From assembly GCA_019633425.1 (NCBI GenBank), contig WSUB01000059.1, positions 1 through 64,000 on the forward strand: a stretch of DNA of 64,000 bases. Reading direction: 5' to 3'. Positions within the stretch are counted from its first letter, which is position 1; every line of letters begins with the position of its first letter. Below, piece after piece: positions 21,163 through 33,795 of the stretch. A program made the translations under genes and the position numbers. The notes under the pieces were generated by a model. It worked only from the letters and a program-made list of their open reading frames with translations, ran no database searches and was not told where the DNA came from. The DNA is from Tulasnella sp. 424. Lineage: Eukaryota; Basidiomycota; Agaricomycetes; Cantharellales; Tulasnellaceae.

Positions 21163-22655
21163 ATGTTCCATCGTCCCCAACGCGGCCCATCCCGTCAATT
21201 CCCAGGTCAAGCACCTCAGCCTAAAAGAGCTGATTCCGCTACCAATCTCTTCAATCGCGTTTGGACTGCGTCGAATGCTCAACATGCATCTCAGATTCTC
21301 CAAGAGACTCCGCAGCCCCAACCTGCTCCTGGTGGATGGCGCGCGTACGATCCCAATCCGACACCGCCAACGGCTCCTGGCACTCCTATGACACGTTATG
21401 CCAGCCTTGTCTCGCCTGCCGAACTCGGTGAGAGTCTCCTCTTCTACTGTCTTCGTTTGCGTGTCTAATCTTATCCAACCTCGTGTTAGTGCCTCCCACG
21501 CTGTCCCCGTACCCGCAAACGGCCCCCGATCCAACACCCACCCAGCTTCTGTCGAACCTTATCCCATGGTCATCCGGATCGACTTCCCAGATATTCCGAA
21601 CCGTCATCAAACGGCCCCAGCTCATGCAGATGTACCTCAACGATGAGCTGCACACCAATGCACCCGATGTGGAGAAGCAGTTCTTGGCCGAGCTCCGAGC
21701 TTACCAGACCGCAGGCCCGCACAAGAACATCGCGGTCTTACTAGGCTGCATCGAGGGTGTCGGAATGGTCTTGGAGCAAGTCGACGGTGACACGTTGTTC
21801 GAGCGGGTTCTTCGGAAGAGTCCTGGAGGAAGATGGGACGGAGTCGAGGAACGGGTGAATATTCGGCTCAAGGTCGAATGGTTCAATCAAATGGTCGAGG
21901 CTCTGGTTCACGTCCACCTACACGGCCTCTCGCACGGAGACATCAACAGTCTCAACATTCTTATTACCTATCCGACTGCCCATCCTCCTAACATCGTCAA
22001 ATTAATCGACTTTGGTCGGTCCACTTTTTACTGCCCGCCCGGCGCGCCATCGCACCTCCCCCCATCGGAAGTCCCTCATCCACCTGCCCATCCTTTCGCC
22101 GCACCGGAAATCCTTCGAGGTGGCAAGTACATCGACAGCCGGACTTCCAAGCGCTTGCCCGTCGATGGACGGCTCTCCGACGCGTACTCGCTCGGAGTCC
22201 TCTTGTGGTGCCTCGAGGAGGAGAGGCTAGTGGAAATCGACCAGTCGGTGCAGACGAAGGAAGAGACGGTTCTATTCGACGCGAAAGACGAGGATGACGA
22301 CGGAGCCGATGCCGACGACGAGAGCTCAGTTGAAGATGCCGGCTCATCCACACCCGCGTCCAACGACCCGTCATCTTCCCCGCTTCAAGCACCGAACAAG
22401 AAGAAGCTCTTCTCCCTCGAAACTTCCATTTCCGACGAGGGCTACTTTAGCGGCAATAACGACAACGGGAGCGATCCTCGTCAGCGACCCTCAAAGTCTC
22501 GGTCGAAGCCGGCGGCAACTCTGATTCCCGGAGAGAGGAAACGGTTGTTCACGAGGTTGATTAAAGGATACATGCGTCGCTGGGAAGAGAGGACGCCTGT
22601 GAGTCTAAACCAGAGAATGCCCGTTCCAATCATCGAAGAGCCAAGCCGGACTTGA
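21163..22655 (+). CDS. K: protein kinase with acidic serine-rich C-terminal tail
   Basis: Two exons are inferred, 21163-21427 and 21490-22655, with a 62-nt GT..AG intron, giving 476 aa. The first 110 residues are Pro-rich and probably disordered. The kinase-like domain covers about 115-360: SSGSTSQIF (candidate glycine loop), the lysine in RTVIK, FLAELRAYQ (helix C), HGDINSLNILI (catalytic loop, non-RD), LIDFGRST, FAAPEIL and SDAYSLGVLLW. About 110 residues follow, rich in Asp, Glu and Ser, with KKKLF and a basic end. The N-lobe is divergent, so activity is plausible but unproven. It is not closely similar to the KT kinases. It is the only intact copy; relics at 1-530 and 7231-8170 lack the kinase core. 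Confidence 0.8.
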
Positions 22656-23394
22656 CTCGGAGGAGAGGGAAACCCCAGATGACTCGGTCATGGAGCTCCA
22701 TCTCGCTAGAGGAATTACAAGTCTCAAGCTTCGCTTCGTCCTATCACTACGGCATAATTCTGCGCTCCCAACCTGGCGAGCGAAATGGTCATCAGTGCCG
22801 AACATATCAGTGTATTTGACAGCTTCACATCCTTTCATGAACATCCACGACAATATCTATCAATTCCCCCTCTTCTGCAAAAACCTCAAAAAAATTCCCG
22901 TTCACTGTGTATACTAGAACTTTCACACCTAGAGCATTTTTTTCTTTCAAATTTAGGGAGGGGTTGTGTCTCGTTATCTTCTTCTACTTTGGGCTTTCGT
23001 GTTTTGGGGTCGATCCCCCTTGGACGAGGTTCCTCCTTTTCTTCTTGCTCTCAATTGTCCTGCTACTCTCTGCATCCTGTAGGCTTTCTCTTTCTCTCTA
23101 CTTGTGAACTATACCAAACGTACGTATTCGGATGGAGAAAATCTCCAGAAAAACGCAGATAAAATTGTTATTTGCACTGGGGTGTGGCCATATGTGCGGT
23201 ACTAAAATACAAGGGGTGGGGAACAGTGGTAACGACGTACGTAGTAGATTTGTTGCATTTTGCTCTTAGTCCCAATCCAGTAAAAATTGTGGATGGGTGA
23301 AGGGGTAGATCGACCGGGTGGTGTTGGAACCAGCGGTTTGGTTGAAATAATTACACATGAACGGTGGTGGGGTGGGGAAGTGGGTTGGGGGGAG
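22656..23394. other. Intergenic region between K and the transporter
   Basis: No gene is seen. The first 150 bases match the K relic 3' flank at about 560-660 (tcaagcttcatttggtccta type text). The rest is pyrimidine-rich. The K and transporter genes converge here. Confidence 0.6.
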
Positions 23395-26300
23395 TTATGC
23401 CATGGTGATAGCGATATACGTCGCCCAGACGGCCATGATGACGGCGATGACGATCAAAAGCGAGTCATACCAGGTAACCCTTCGCTCGATCGACATCTTG
23501 GCTGCGAGTGGACCGATGACGCTGAGCGTGAAGGCGGAGAAAGCACCTTTGAGGCGGACAAAAGGTCAGTTTAATCTGTAGGGAGGGCCCAACGTAACCA
23601 CGAAAAGAATTAAAAAAAAACTCACCAAGGAAAGCCATGCTCGTACTAAAATCGGGAATAAAGATAGCAGTCAAAACGATGAGGACAGCCAACCCACTGC
23701 GTTCGAAAACGCGGAACAAGCCCTTTCTGCGCTCGATCTTGGCTTTCAACGCGCGGTTAGGGGAGATGTAAGCGCGATGCGGGTTCTCGTCGTCCGTCGT
23801 GATCCCTCCATGCGAATAATAAGCGTCCTTGGCGTCCGTTTCCGTGTCCGTCGCACCTCCGCCGGCACCAGGATGAGGGTGACCGTGGCCGTGCTGATCG
23901 GGTGCGTGCAGTTGACGAGGTTTGTTGTGCGAGGGTACGGGTGAGGATTCTTCGATGCCCAGCAGGATTTCGATTGTGACGTTCATGGGGCGTGCGGAAA
24001 GGGAGAATTTAGACCTAGTTCAGGGTATGGTATTGTGTTTGATAGGGTAAATTAGTTAAACGGAACCCAGACCCGAGGGATCGGAAGAAACGGGAAAACG
24101 GATCGATGACGCCGGGACCAGACTCACAAAGGACTCATGACAAGCATCCACAACGCGACCTTGTTGAGGAATTTGTTGAACCCGGGGGTACGGAGTAGAT
24201 CTTGACTGACCTAGAATTAGTACAAGGGCACGTTGTAGTCGTGTGAGCAATATGTTTCAATACTACTCTCTTTTCCCCTCTCTTGCTTAGTAGAGCAAGA
24301 GGGGGGAATATGTTGTACTAACGCACCTCGGGGCTAACAGCGTGTCCAAACATGCGATAGCCAGCAGCACCGATAAGACCGTAGATGCAGGTAGCAACAA
24401 ACTGCGCGATAAAAGCAAGTAGGAAAAAAAAAAGAAGACGTGCGGGTTTTTTTAAGTGGGTCTAGAAGACTTTTTGGTTGAGAGGTAACACTTACGAATG
24501 CCCAATTGATCATGGATTCGTAGTGGGTGGGGTCTTGCATGTCTCGAACGATCGAAGGAATGACAGCGTGTCCGGAGAACTAACCAACAGGGGAAACCCA
24601 ATATCAGAAAAAAACCGGCTTTCCAACACGGGCGGAAAAGAACAGCGTGAATGAGAGACACAACTCACCCCAGCCATGAACAGTCCAAATGAAATCGGGA
24701 CGCTGGTCATCGCACCTGCCGGCCACCACTCAGTGGGTGCGGACTCCCACATACTTCCAGGAGCAGTCATCTTGGTCGTCCCGTCCTCCAGCAGCACAAA
24801 GATAAGCATAAAAGTCGAAAGGACGCCCAAGAGGGACGCGAAGGAGAGGACGCGGAGCGGCATAAACGACGTGGGTATGATGACGAGCAAACCAAAGTAC
24901 TTGTACGTGTTGGACGAGTAGGCGGGGAGGACTTCGTGTAGCGAGTCGGAGAAGAGGACGACGAGGATGACGCTGGGGTAGGAAAAGGTGTGTTTGTGAG
25001 CGTTTATGGGGAGTAAGATGAACTATTGGGAGGGGACGTACCCGACGGCGAAAAGCTCTAAACAGAAGAGGAAGCTGGTGATCATGTTGGATCGGGGTCC
25101 GAACGCGGCTTGACCGATGTCGGCGTACGTCCGTAGACGGCCATCTGAAGTGATCACCTTTGCTAGAATCCTTGCGCTAAAGGAAAGGTACACAAAGGTA
25201 TGTCAGTCCAAGAAGCTCCCAACAACACGGAAAGAGCAAACTGCTCCCGGTGGGACCGGAATGAATGAAATGAAAAGTGGGAAGAACGCACGTATAGCAA
25301 TTGATGAACCCGTAAAATATGACCAAAACAGTACCTCCTATCCACCCAGCACATGCAAATGCCAGTGGACAGGAGAGCATTCCGATGCCCAGCAATATCG
25401 CAATCGAGTTGAAGAGCTGTGTTTAACAATCGTTTCAAGGTCAATTTCTAAGGGTCCCGCCCCGCACGGAAGATAAGATAAAAAAAGGTACCGCACCGTT
25501 TGTCCGTATGTTGACCTTCCTGGCGGGAGGTGCGGCCGCCTCACACTGCTTCGCCTCCGCTCGGGGCGTCCATGAGCGGCTACCGGATGATGCGGGACGA
25601 CGACCTTGGGCTGCAAGTGGGTGGTCGAGGGAGCGAGGGTTGCTTCGGTGGACGGTGTGACCGGGGTTGAGTAGCTCATAGGGGAAGACGCGCCGGAGAT
25701 TCTGATAAGAGGCGTCCGCTCGTCGATCTGACGCACTTGAGGTGGAGAAGAAGGCATGAACCGGGGAATAGCGACGGGAGCGGATGAAGGGCGTCCTTCG
25801 ATAACGGCTGCCATGGGTGGGGACATGCGAGAGGAACCGCCGCTGCTGCCACCGCCGCGCCTGAGCTCGTTGCGCGACGAGCCGGAGGCGGCAGAGGTTG
25901 GCGGGGATACGCGCCCTTCTCTCCCTCCTCGGCCGGCGCGGACGGAGGATGAGGGGATGGTAGGGGTCGAGATGTGTCGCGTACGGGATTGGCGGTAGCT
26001 CGACGCCATGGGCCGGCTGTGGGTCCTAGGACGACTCGCAAAGGGCATGGTAGTGGGGCCCAGCGTGGTGGTGGGGGTATCGAGCTCATCGTCGTCCCAA
26101 TTGGTCGAGCCGACGACGAACTCTTCGTCCTCGTGTGCGTGGGCGTGGATGAGGCGGTCGCGGTCGGCCTCCCATTCGGGATCACGGTCCGCGGGGTGTT
26201 GTTGTTCCTCTTCCTCGATTTCTTCCATCTCGTCAGGGACCCCGTCGGCCTCGTCTTCGCCCGCGTACTCTTCATCGTCGCGGCCGAAAAAGACGTTCTC

Positions 26301-26441
26301 CGTGCCAGGCGTCGACGCTAAGTTAGAGCCTGAGAGGAAGGTCTGCGAACGACCGAAGCTGACGATGGACCCGACGACGCCGCTCGCCCGGTCGATGTCG
26401 AGGTGCAGCCTCTGGTTTAGAGAGCTAGTGAATGAATTCAT
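23395..26441 (-). CDS. Vacuolar amino-acid transporter (AVT / SLC32-type, Aa_trans family)
   Basis: The start is at 26441 (MNSFTSSLNQRLHLD) and the stop at 23395-23397. A long soluble N-terminal region (about 330 residues) is acidic (DEMEEIEEEEQQHP) and then Ser/Pro/Arg-rich. The membrane part begins with LFNSIAILLGIGMLSCPLAF, the hallmark opening of the amino-acid/auxin permease fold. Further hydrophobic segments follow: TVLVIFYGFINCYTA, FLLVIIPTSFMPLRVLSF, PISFGLFMAGFSGHAV, YGLIGAAGYRMFG, VALWMLVMSPLSKFSL, LAVLIVLTAIFIPDFS and LLIVIAVMMAVWATYIA. About 11 helices are expected. A His-rich cytosolic loop (HGHGHPHPGAGGG) precedes the last three. Several short introns interrupt the gene. By family it moves neutral amino acids across the vacuolar membrane using the proton gradient. 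No defect was seen. Confidence 0.88.
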
Positions 26442-29400
26442 GATTGTGTAGAGGGGGAGAGTAAAAGAATGAAAATGAGAGGGTTGGACTTATAGTCCTT
26501 TTGAGGATCCTTTGGACGGTGGGGTCGTTAGTCAAAGGATGAGGAAGACGACCAAGACGACGGTGCAACTGGGGGCGGCCTGGATGTGAGTTGAGATCTC
26601 GACCGCACGGACGAGTGTAAAACTTACAGAGCGACGTTGTCGAGACGTGGGTACGTGGCAAAGAGTCGTTACAGAGAGGTGAGACTGATGAGAGGGGAAT
26701 CTAGAAGAAAGTGCATTGGGTGCGAGGGGTGAAGAGAAAACTTTTGAAGGGAAGTGGGGGGTGCACCGGTTCCTCAAGTTTCATTGTCAACCGGACTACC
26801 CGATCTGGATCTGCGTGCTTTCAGGGACCGCCCGGATGCATGATCCGATTAAAAGCGTGACCTTTTCCCTCCCCTCCATTGGACATCTCCCTCCAACGGC
26901 CGTCGACGGACGACGAATGCTCCGGGCGACGTCACACACGACGGCCGACACCGACCAACGCTCGGTCTTGCAAACGGCGCGAGCTGTCCCCCCCTCCAAG
27001 CCGCTATCTCAAAGTGATCAGCAGCAACGGGAAAGAAGCCTTTTCAATCCATGCCACCCCTTCGTGGTTTGAATGAGGATCGCTCAAAAACAACCAAACA
27101 AAAGTCAATCGTCCGAATTGCAAGTGCGGCGCTACCATTTTGGGTAAGCAGAGTAGGAATAGGGATAGGAGGAGAGGCATGATTCGGCCGATTTGCCTTG
27201 ATGGGAAATGTGAAAGATGGGGGTAGTTTCACAAAGAAGCCCATAGGAACACAGGCGGGGATAACACAGAATGATGGTCATATTCGGTCAAGGGCCCCAT
27301 CGGAAACTCCTTCCTGTGGGCAAAAAGAACCTGCCCCGGTCACTTATCGCATCCCATACCCGTTGGGAGGGACAATATTTGGTGGCTGTGGCAAAGGCCT
27401 TTCCCATGCTTATACCATACTAGGAAGTTCATAGGTCATCTTCTGGCATTCACACAATGACTAAGCATCTAAGCGCTTCCCGCTCCAGCTTCGCAAACTC
27501 CCCGCCATTCGCACGAATTCATGACGCACGTCGCCGACTTGCCTATAAAGGTAACTTTTTCGAGTCAGATATTCCCAACCCATGCATACCAGTTCGCTGG
27601 GCTCCACCCCTCAATTGACGAAGACAACCCGTTCCCTCTTCGCTTTTCTTGAATTTGAAATAGCCGATCGTGCAAGCGAGGCCTGGGGCATGAGAGTAGG
27701 ATCCAGCAGGCAGCAAGGGCAGGCGAAGAGCGACTCCCTGCGAGTTGAGGAGTTCTTCTCATTTCAATGGAAACCCACATGCTGCTCAAAGAGAGAAAAG
27801 GCATGGAAGCCGGCTGGCAAGGTCGTAAAAGGAAGTTTTTATTCGAGGGGTGGTCCCTCTGCCCTCAGGCCCGGCCATGGCTAGCCGCTCATCAATGCTA
27901 TTAGCCTTCCTCGCTGGCAACTAGGCCGGGATTTTCCCCCCAACCCTCTTCTTTTGTGAGGGTATTGCCACACACTTGTCGAGCCCTTTCTGCCTCGTAA
28001 TGCAATCCCCGGAAAACCTCAAATTATACTTCCACCTCAAGCTTAAGCAACCTTGGAGATGAAAAGGAGGTGAGGAGGCGCGCATTGCTGCGGTGCGGCT
28101 TGGGTTCTAATGAAATCCTTTCACATGTTGTTGTTCCAAAGCTCCATGTCTTGATCAATGACTAGATGAGTAGATTTTAATCTTGTTAGATCAGGTGGTT
28201 GCTCCTATATAATATAATATAACGGAACCAGGTTGGCGATTAAGCGATTTGGATTGAGATCATTACTTTGATTTAATTTTGGCGCCTACTCTGTGGCGTG
28301 GGAACCTTTGGTCAGCAATGAAAGATTCAGAGAGATCGACGAGGGCGGTGCCTTTCTCTTGATCACCACCTCGTTCATATATGTATGATTGGTTGAACCT
28401 TCTATAGGCGTTCATTTCTCTAACTCCCTCCTAACTTTTAGCCATTCCCCTCTCCTTCGCACCTGACCTTCCACCCCAACTCCGTCTCAAGTCCTTTATA
28501 ACGCCGGACGGTCTCATCATTATGAGCAATACTAGACGAATTTTGTGATTTTAAACAAAAGATTAAAAGCTTCTGAACTTCTGAAAAAGTCTAGCTTTAC
28601 CCTCGTTTTTTTTTTTAAGCTATGTACACGCTGAGCCCTTGCGTTGTCCTCCCCGGTGCGCGGACCGGTCACGGGATCTCCTTTCCTTCCTTTTCCCTTC
28701 GTTGAACGGGCAAGTATATGTTATTTGATGCTCGGAGAGGTTGCGAGTGTATTTCTTGTCGAAAGACAATCCCACTGCTTCCTCTAAGAACTTGGCTCAT
28801 GAATGCTTTAATGGTCCTCGGATAGACTATCCACGGCTTCAACCGCTCAAAACCGCTTGGCGACTCCCTCCCAAAACAGGAACACCGACTTCCGTTGCGG
28901 AACTGCACTCAGGAAACATACTCATTGGTATCTCCTTTCTTGCTCGCTTTGGTGGGGGACCGTCATGTCGGCCCAGGCTATTCCGAGCCCCTCCGTTTCT
29001 AAAGCTCCCCCGTTAAGCCTGTACGGACCCTGAGCAAAGTGGATGGATCGCGCCGAGACCGCAAGCTTATTCCAGGTTCTTTCTTGGGGGCGAAGTGCCA
29101 GCTCCCGTAACGCTTCTAGGTGGAATCCGTGCTCCCTTGAGCAAGTGGCCACGTGGGCTCATTTTGGAGATGGAGGGAGCGCGCCCTCCAAAGAAAACGC
29201 TCCAATATCCTCCTATATATATATATCAGTGCCTCGGAGGTCCAGGTAGCTGCGTGGCTGGTTCGTACAACGATTGCAGGTGAAGCACGTCAGATACCGT
29301 CATGCGGGCCATACGACATCTTTATGGCGTCAACTCACGCACACCATTCTTTAACGCAGCGCGGATGATCCCCAATTCGTATTCAACCACTCAAGTCCAA

Positions 29401-29618
29401 CACTCCATCAAAATCGTACTCAAAACGAGGACAATAAAGATACCTGCATCTACGATTAGAAAGAACAAAAATTCGCGTGTAGGAGTACTTGTGATGACAA
29501 AGAGAAAACAAAAAGAGCGGAAATAAAACAAAAAACATAGGGTTACGAAGAAAGATTGCAAGTATCGAAGCATTGAAAAAAATACACCCCGCCCTCTCTT
29601 CCTCAAAAGAACAACAAT
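26442..29618. other. Gene-poor spacer of about 3.2 kb
   Basis: I see no supported gene. Only short ORFs without recognisable domains occur on either strand. The first 350 bases are the likely 5' region of the transporter. A short (AT)n tract lies at 29213-29226, and T- and A-runs are near 28605 and 29575. No tRNA B-box consensus was noticed. Small non-coding RNAs cannot be excluded by eye. Confidence 0.5.
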
Positions 29619-32600
29619 TTATTTGCCAGGTTTTCGCTTATTCCTCCAAGCCATGTACGATTCCCTGAGCAGCTCAGAGTCTTTGCCCTTGCCCTTGGAT
29701 GTCCGACGACCAGAGCTCGTCTCGGGAGGTCGAGGGCCAGCAGCGAGATCCTAAAAAAGATGAGCGAGTTGTTCAGTTCGAGCGAACGGGGAGCGAATAA
29801 CAGGGCTGGGAAAATATCCACTAACCGTTTGTCGCTTCTTCATTCCCGGTACAATATAGTCCCACCAAAGCTTCATAGTCCGATCCAGCTGGAACTCCCT
29901 GTGACCTTTAACGTTGAGCCAAGTCATGAACGTTTCAACCTTTGAATACGACAGATTCGTCAGCCACCGATGCTGTGCCCGCCGAGCGATCCATCTGCGT
30001 ACCTGTTCAGCCTCCTGGTAACACGCCCACTCCCCAGGCTTTAAACTCATGCCATCTCCTTCCTCCTCCACTCTCCTCGCAGCGATGACCGAAGCGAAGT
30101 CCGGCCGGCCAAGCATAACCTCCAAGTCGATTTCGCTGGGACCCTGAATGAAGAGCCTCCCACTGCCATACGAGACGTCACCCGACCGGTTAAGCAAACC
30201 CGATGAGCCGAGACCATCGAACCACCATATCCGGTTGTAAAAACGATCGCGACCCAGGGGTTTACTCCTCCCGAGACCCAGCATCTGCCTGAACTCGCGC
30301 TCGATGGCTTCGAGGCGGCGGTCGAGCTTGGCTACGTCGTCCTCCCGGCGTCGGCTATTCGCCTGAGCGGCTTTCGCCTCTGCAGCTTTCTCCCTCGCTA
30401 GCGCACGTTCACGCGCCAGCGCAATCGTCTTGGGAGTCGGGTTCGAAGTGTCCACTTTCCCGTTGCGCCCGTTCACCACAGACGCAGCCCTCGACGATCC
30501 TTCACCGTACTCGGAGGCCACGTCCGACGAAGCGTCGACCATTCGTTCGGAATCGACGTCCATATCGCTCATGCCGTTCTGAGGAGTAGCGTCGCCTCCT
30601 TGAGCCTTGGCGTTGGTTTCCAGATTCCCTTTGGTCAGCGGGGCACCTTCGGAACCATTTTGTTGACCGATCTCGTCCACCCTAGGAGCCATTTTATCAG
30701 GATACTTGAAACCTCTACGATGGAGAGGAAAAAGGGATATCTTACAGCTTTTTCTTCTCCCTGTTAAGTTCAATCTTCTCCTTTCGCAGCTCGGTCAAAT
30801 CCGCCTCTGCAGCTTCCAGCGTTGACCGGATGGGCTTGCACGGGATGGCGAGTTCGCAAAGGAACTGGATGATGTTGATCTTGTCCTCGGGCGGCAACGA
30901 CGGGTACCTGTCAGCGGGATGACAAGGCTCCACTACCGACCCAGTTGAGCTCTCGTCGTCGTTTTCTGGAGGACTCGGACCGTACACGAGACTCGTCAAG
31001 ATAGGTCGTAACCTCGGGAACGTTGCCGTAGTAGCGTACTGCAAATGAACGTAAGTCAGACCGAAATTGTAAGGTGTACGCTGTCGGAACTCCTCTACGA
31101 CCACCGACTTACATCCTTCAAGAACCCAATCAGTACACACTCCCATCCATCCCTGACGTCGTTGGAAAGCACGCTCGGGATGGTGGTATCCCACACGAGT
31201 CCAATATCCGCTATCGCTCCAAGGAGTTCATCAATCTCCACCTGCCAATCATCGTCCTTCTCGGCCTGCCCAGCTTTGATCGCCTGCGGGCTGTCTCCAT
31301 CCTTGAGCTCCAGCAAAGAGACGACCGCCGAGTGCCTGTCGAACGGCCGTTCTCGAATCATGTTGATCAAGCACAGGTGGATGTCGGAAACGAGTCGACA
31401 CGGCGGGTCGATGAGTGAGTGTCGAAGGGCTTTTTCGTATTCGTCCATCGTGAAAGGCGAGATACCCAGCGGTTTGCTATTTCAGTAAAGGAATTGGTAC
31501 CCGGGTCGTCAGCAAATCGTGATGAGCCATTCACAGGACCAACCCTTACCCAAAGGTTTGCAGGAAACTCCAAGACATGGCAAAGGCTTCGAACGAGGAA
31601 CCAAATGGTACGTCGCGATCCATCGCTGGTCGGGTGACGATCTTGCCCGCTTTGCGGTCTTTATCCGAAAGCTTGACGTCCAAGTCTTCAGTGGGGTAGC
31701 GAACGCCGCGTTTCTTGGCCTGAGCCGCTTTGCGCATGGCATCCTCAGCGGCCTGCTCCAACCGGTCAAGCTCCTGTTGACGCTGTTGACTTTGGGCGTC
31801 CCGAGCGGCTGCTCAACAAAAGAAAAAAAATCCCGTCAGCTTTTCTTCAACTTCTACCCCTGGTACAAACCATGTTACCTTTCTCATCCTCGTTGAGCTT
31901 TCGCTTCTTACCAGCTGGGCCATTGGCAACGCTGTCACTCCCATCTCCATTCGCCCCTCCACCCCTCTCTTCCCAAATCCGCTTTCGCTTCTCGTGGTCC
32001 GCCTTCTTTACCCCCTCAACGCCCTCCCTCACATCTGGCGGCATTTCGGTCTCGATCCCGTACTTCTCCGCAAGGTCCTTTTTGACGACCCATGGACTGG
32101 CGGCAGCGTTGTCCCGTTCAAGTGCGTCCTTCATAAAGCGCTTGAGTAGCGCCTTGTTGAACCCCAAGCGGTCTCGCGACAGAGCGGCACAAGTGACCTC
32201 CATCTCGCTGCCAGCGTACTTGTTGGTGTCCACATCAGCTGCCCCGGGTCCATCAGCAGCATCGGCTTCGCCAGCCCCGATCATTTGAACAGAGTAGTAA
32301 TACGCATGTGGATCGTCCAGCCTGTTGGCTTCCTCGAGCGACAGCTTCAAGTCGGCGCCGATGCTGTGTATAGGTGTGTCATTGGCCGCTGCTTGGGTTG
32401 GTGATGAAGCATCAATAATCGGCTTGACATCTTCGTTGCAAACGGCGAGAGGGGAACTAGCGGGCGGGATGTGTGGAGCAGCAGGATAGGAACGGGCGAC
32501 GCGTTGATTTGGGGAAGGCCTATATTTGCTTGGTGCTTTTGAAGGTTCGGAGGAGTTAGTGGAGGGTGGTGGAGAGGTTGATCCACTGGGGGTGCCGTTG

Positions 32601-33339
32601 GTTAGCTTGAGTTTGAGTTTTAGTGGTGACGATGACGATTTGAGATTTCGAGGAGGAAAGACCTTGAGTATGCGCGCGAGGTACTTGTCGCCCTGCACGT
32701 CGACGTAGACCTCTGTAGTAGGTATAACGGTGGTGAATACATGACTGGGCAGGGTAGAGGACGATGTTGCTTACTCTCTCCTTTGAAATATCTGTCTTTG
32801 TAACGGTCGTACACAGCTTCGACAAGGTGGTCCAAACGACCAACAATTTCTGGTGCGCGAGACAAAATGTTAGTGCAAGAGTATGAGGGGTTAAAACCAA
32901 AGGACAAACGTACGCCATTGAACTGCGCGTAGTACGGCGGCCTTGAGTTGTTCAGGGAAACGAGCATGCAAGTTGTTGGATTCGCTTCGTTCGCTTTCGG
33001 CCGCTTGGAAATAGTCGAGGCCGGTCTTGCCAGTGACCTCGCACATGAATATGTTCGACTTGTAGAATGTCATACGTGCGGCATAAGATCTGGGGAATTG
33101 GCAAGGCGAAGGGAAAGGTTGAGCGGTCTGAAAGCTAATACCCGATCCTCCACGCACTCATAGTCGAGGAAGACTTCGCCCGTCTCTTGGATGTAGAAGA
33201 CCTCTGGGTCTGCTGCGAGTGCCTTTGCCTCTGGTGATGGGTAGAGACCTGGGTCTGGAAGCTTGTTGCCTGGACTGAGGTGGCGGATGGAGTCGGGGAC
33301 GTCATGGAAGAGAACGCGCTTGCGTCGGACTAGGACCAT
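29619..33339 (-). CDS. ITC1: Itc1/ACF1-like subunit of an ISWI chromatin-remodelling complex
   Basis: The start is at 33339 (MVLVRRKRVLFHDVPDSI) and the stop at 29619-29621 (ends RNKRKPGK); about nine exons. The N-terminus is a WAC/Acf1 DNA-binding domain: a typical MVL start, VFYIQETGEVFLDYE, MCEVTGKTGLDYFQA, ARFPEQLKAAVLRAVQW, then RLDHLVEAVYDRYKDRYFKG and DKYLARILKVFPP. A Ser/Pro-rich linker leads to a DDT-like helical region (YVHLQYATTATFPRLRPIL) and WHIM-type motifs (PSLPPEDKINIIQFLCELA; GRDRFYNRIWWFDG). The protein is nuclear and by family pairs with the Isw2 ATPase to space nucleosomes and repress transcription. It is a single-copy housekeeping gene with no oddities. The stretch of 456 bp between it and the receptor gene contains no gene. 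Confidence 0.88.
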
Positions 33340-33795
33340 TGGGTGACGCCGGGGTGGGTGGGTGGATGCGAGGTTGAGGTCGCGGTCAGGATCGAGATGG
33401 CTTGGTGGAAAGCCTGTCGATGGTGGGTGAGGCGTATAGGAAGGAGGGGGAGTCGGTGGGTGGGAGAAGGGGGAAGAGATCGAATGTCCTGTTGCAGTTC
33501 CATCGTTTTGCGAGTTGTGCCCCTTCTCATACTCTTTTCCAGCGCATCCCCCTCTCACATCCAAACCTCGCATCAGACACCTAGACAAACAACAACAAAC
33601 CTCCTCCACCCTCATTTTCGACTACCACACTCCCAGCCCCCAAACTCCCTATAAAGTTGCAGTGGCGATACGTATTTTGTGATCAAGTATTATAGGGGAC
33701 GTCGTATAACCAGAAAACTCGGCAAAAACACCATATACACCTCGTGAAATACCCAAGCAAAGGCCAGAGAAATTTGCGAACAACATCGAAGAACC

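Noticed and set aside
21398..21646. Alternative reading frame of the K gene's second exon start
   Set aside because: It contains no kinase motifs and ends in a stop. The other frame joins the first exon in phase through a good intron and leads straight into the kinase domain.
25676..26275. 199-codon open frame overlapping the transporter's first exon in another frame
   Set aside because: It is a Pro/Ser/Arg-rich shadow of the low-complexity N-terminal region of the transporter on the same strand, with no domain.
29205..29230. Alternating TA tract as a replication or regulatory element
   Set aside because: It is too short to interpret and has no supporting context.
26442..29618. Several ORFs of 60-100 codons in the gene-poor spacer
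   Set aside because: None has a domain, a plausible splicing partner or conserved copy. They are expected by chance in this length of DNA.
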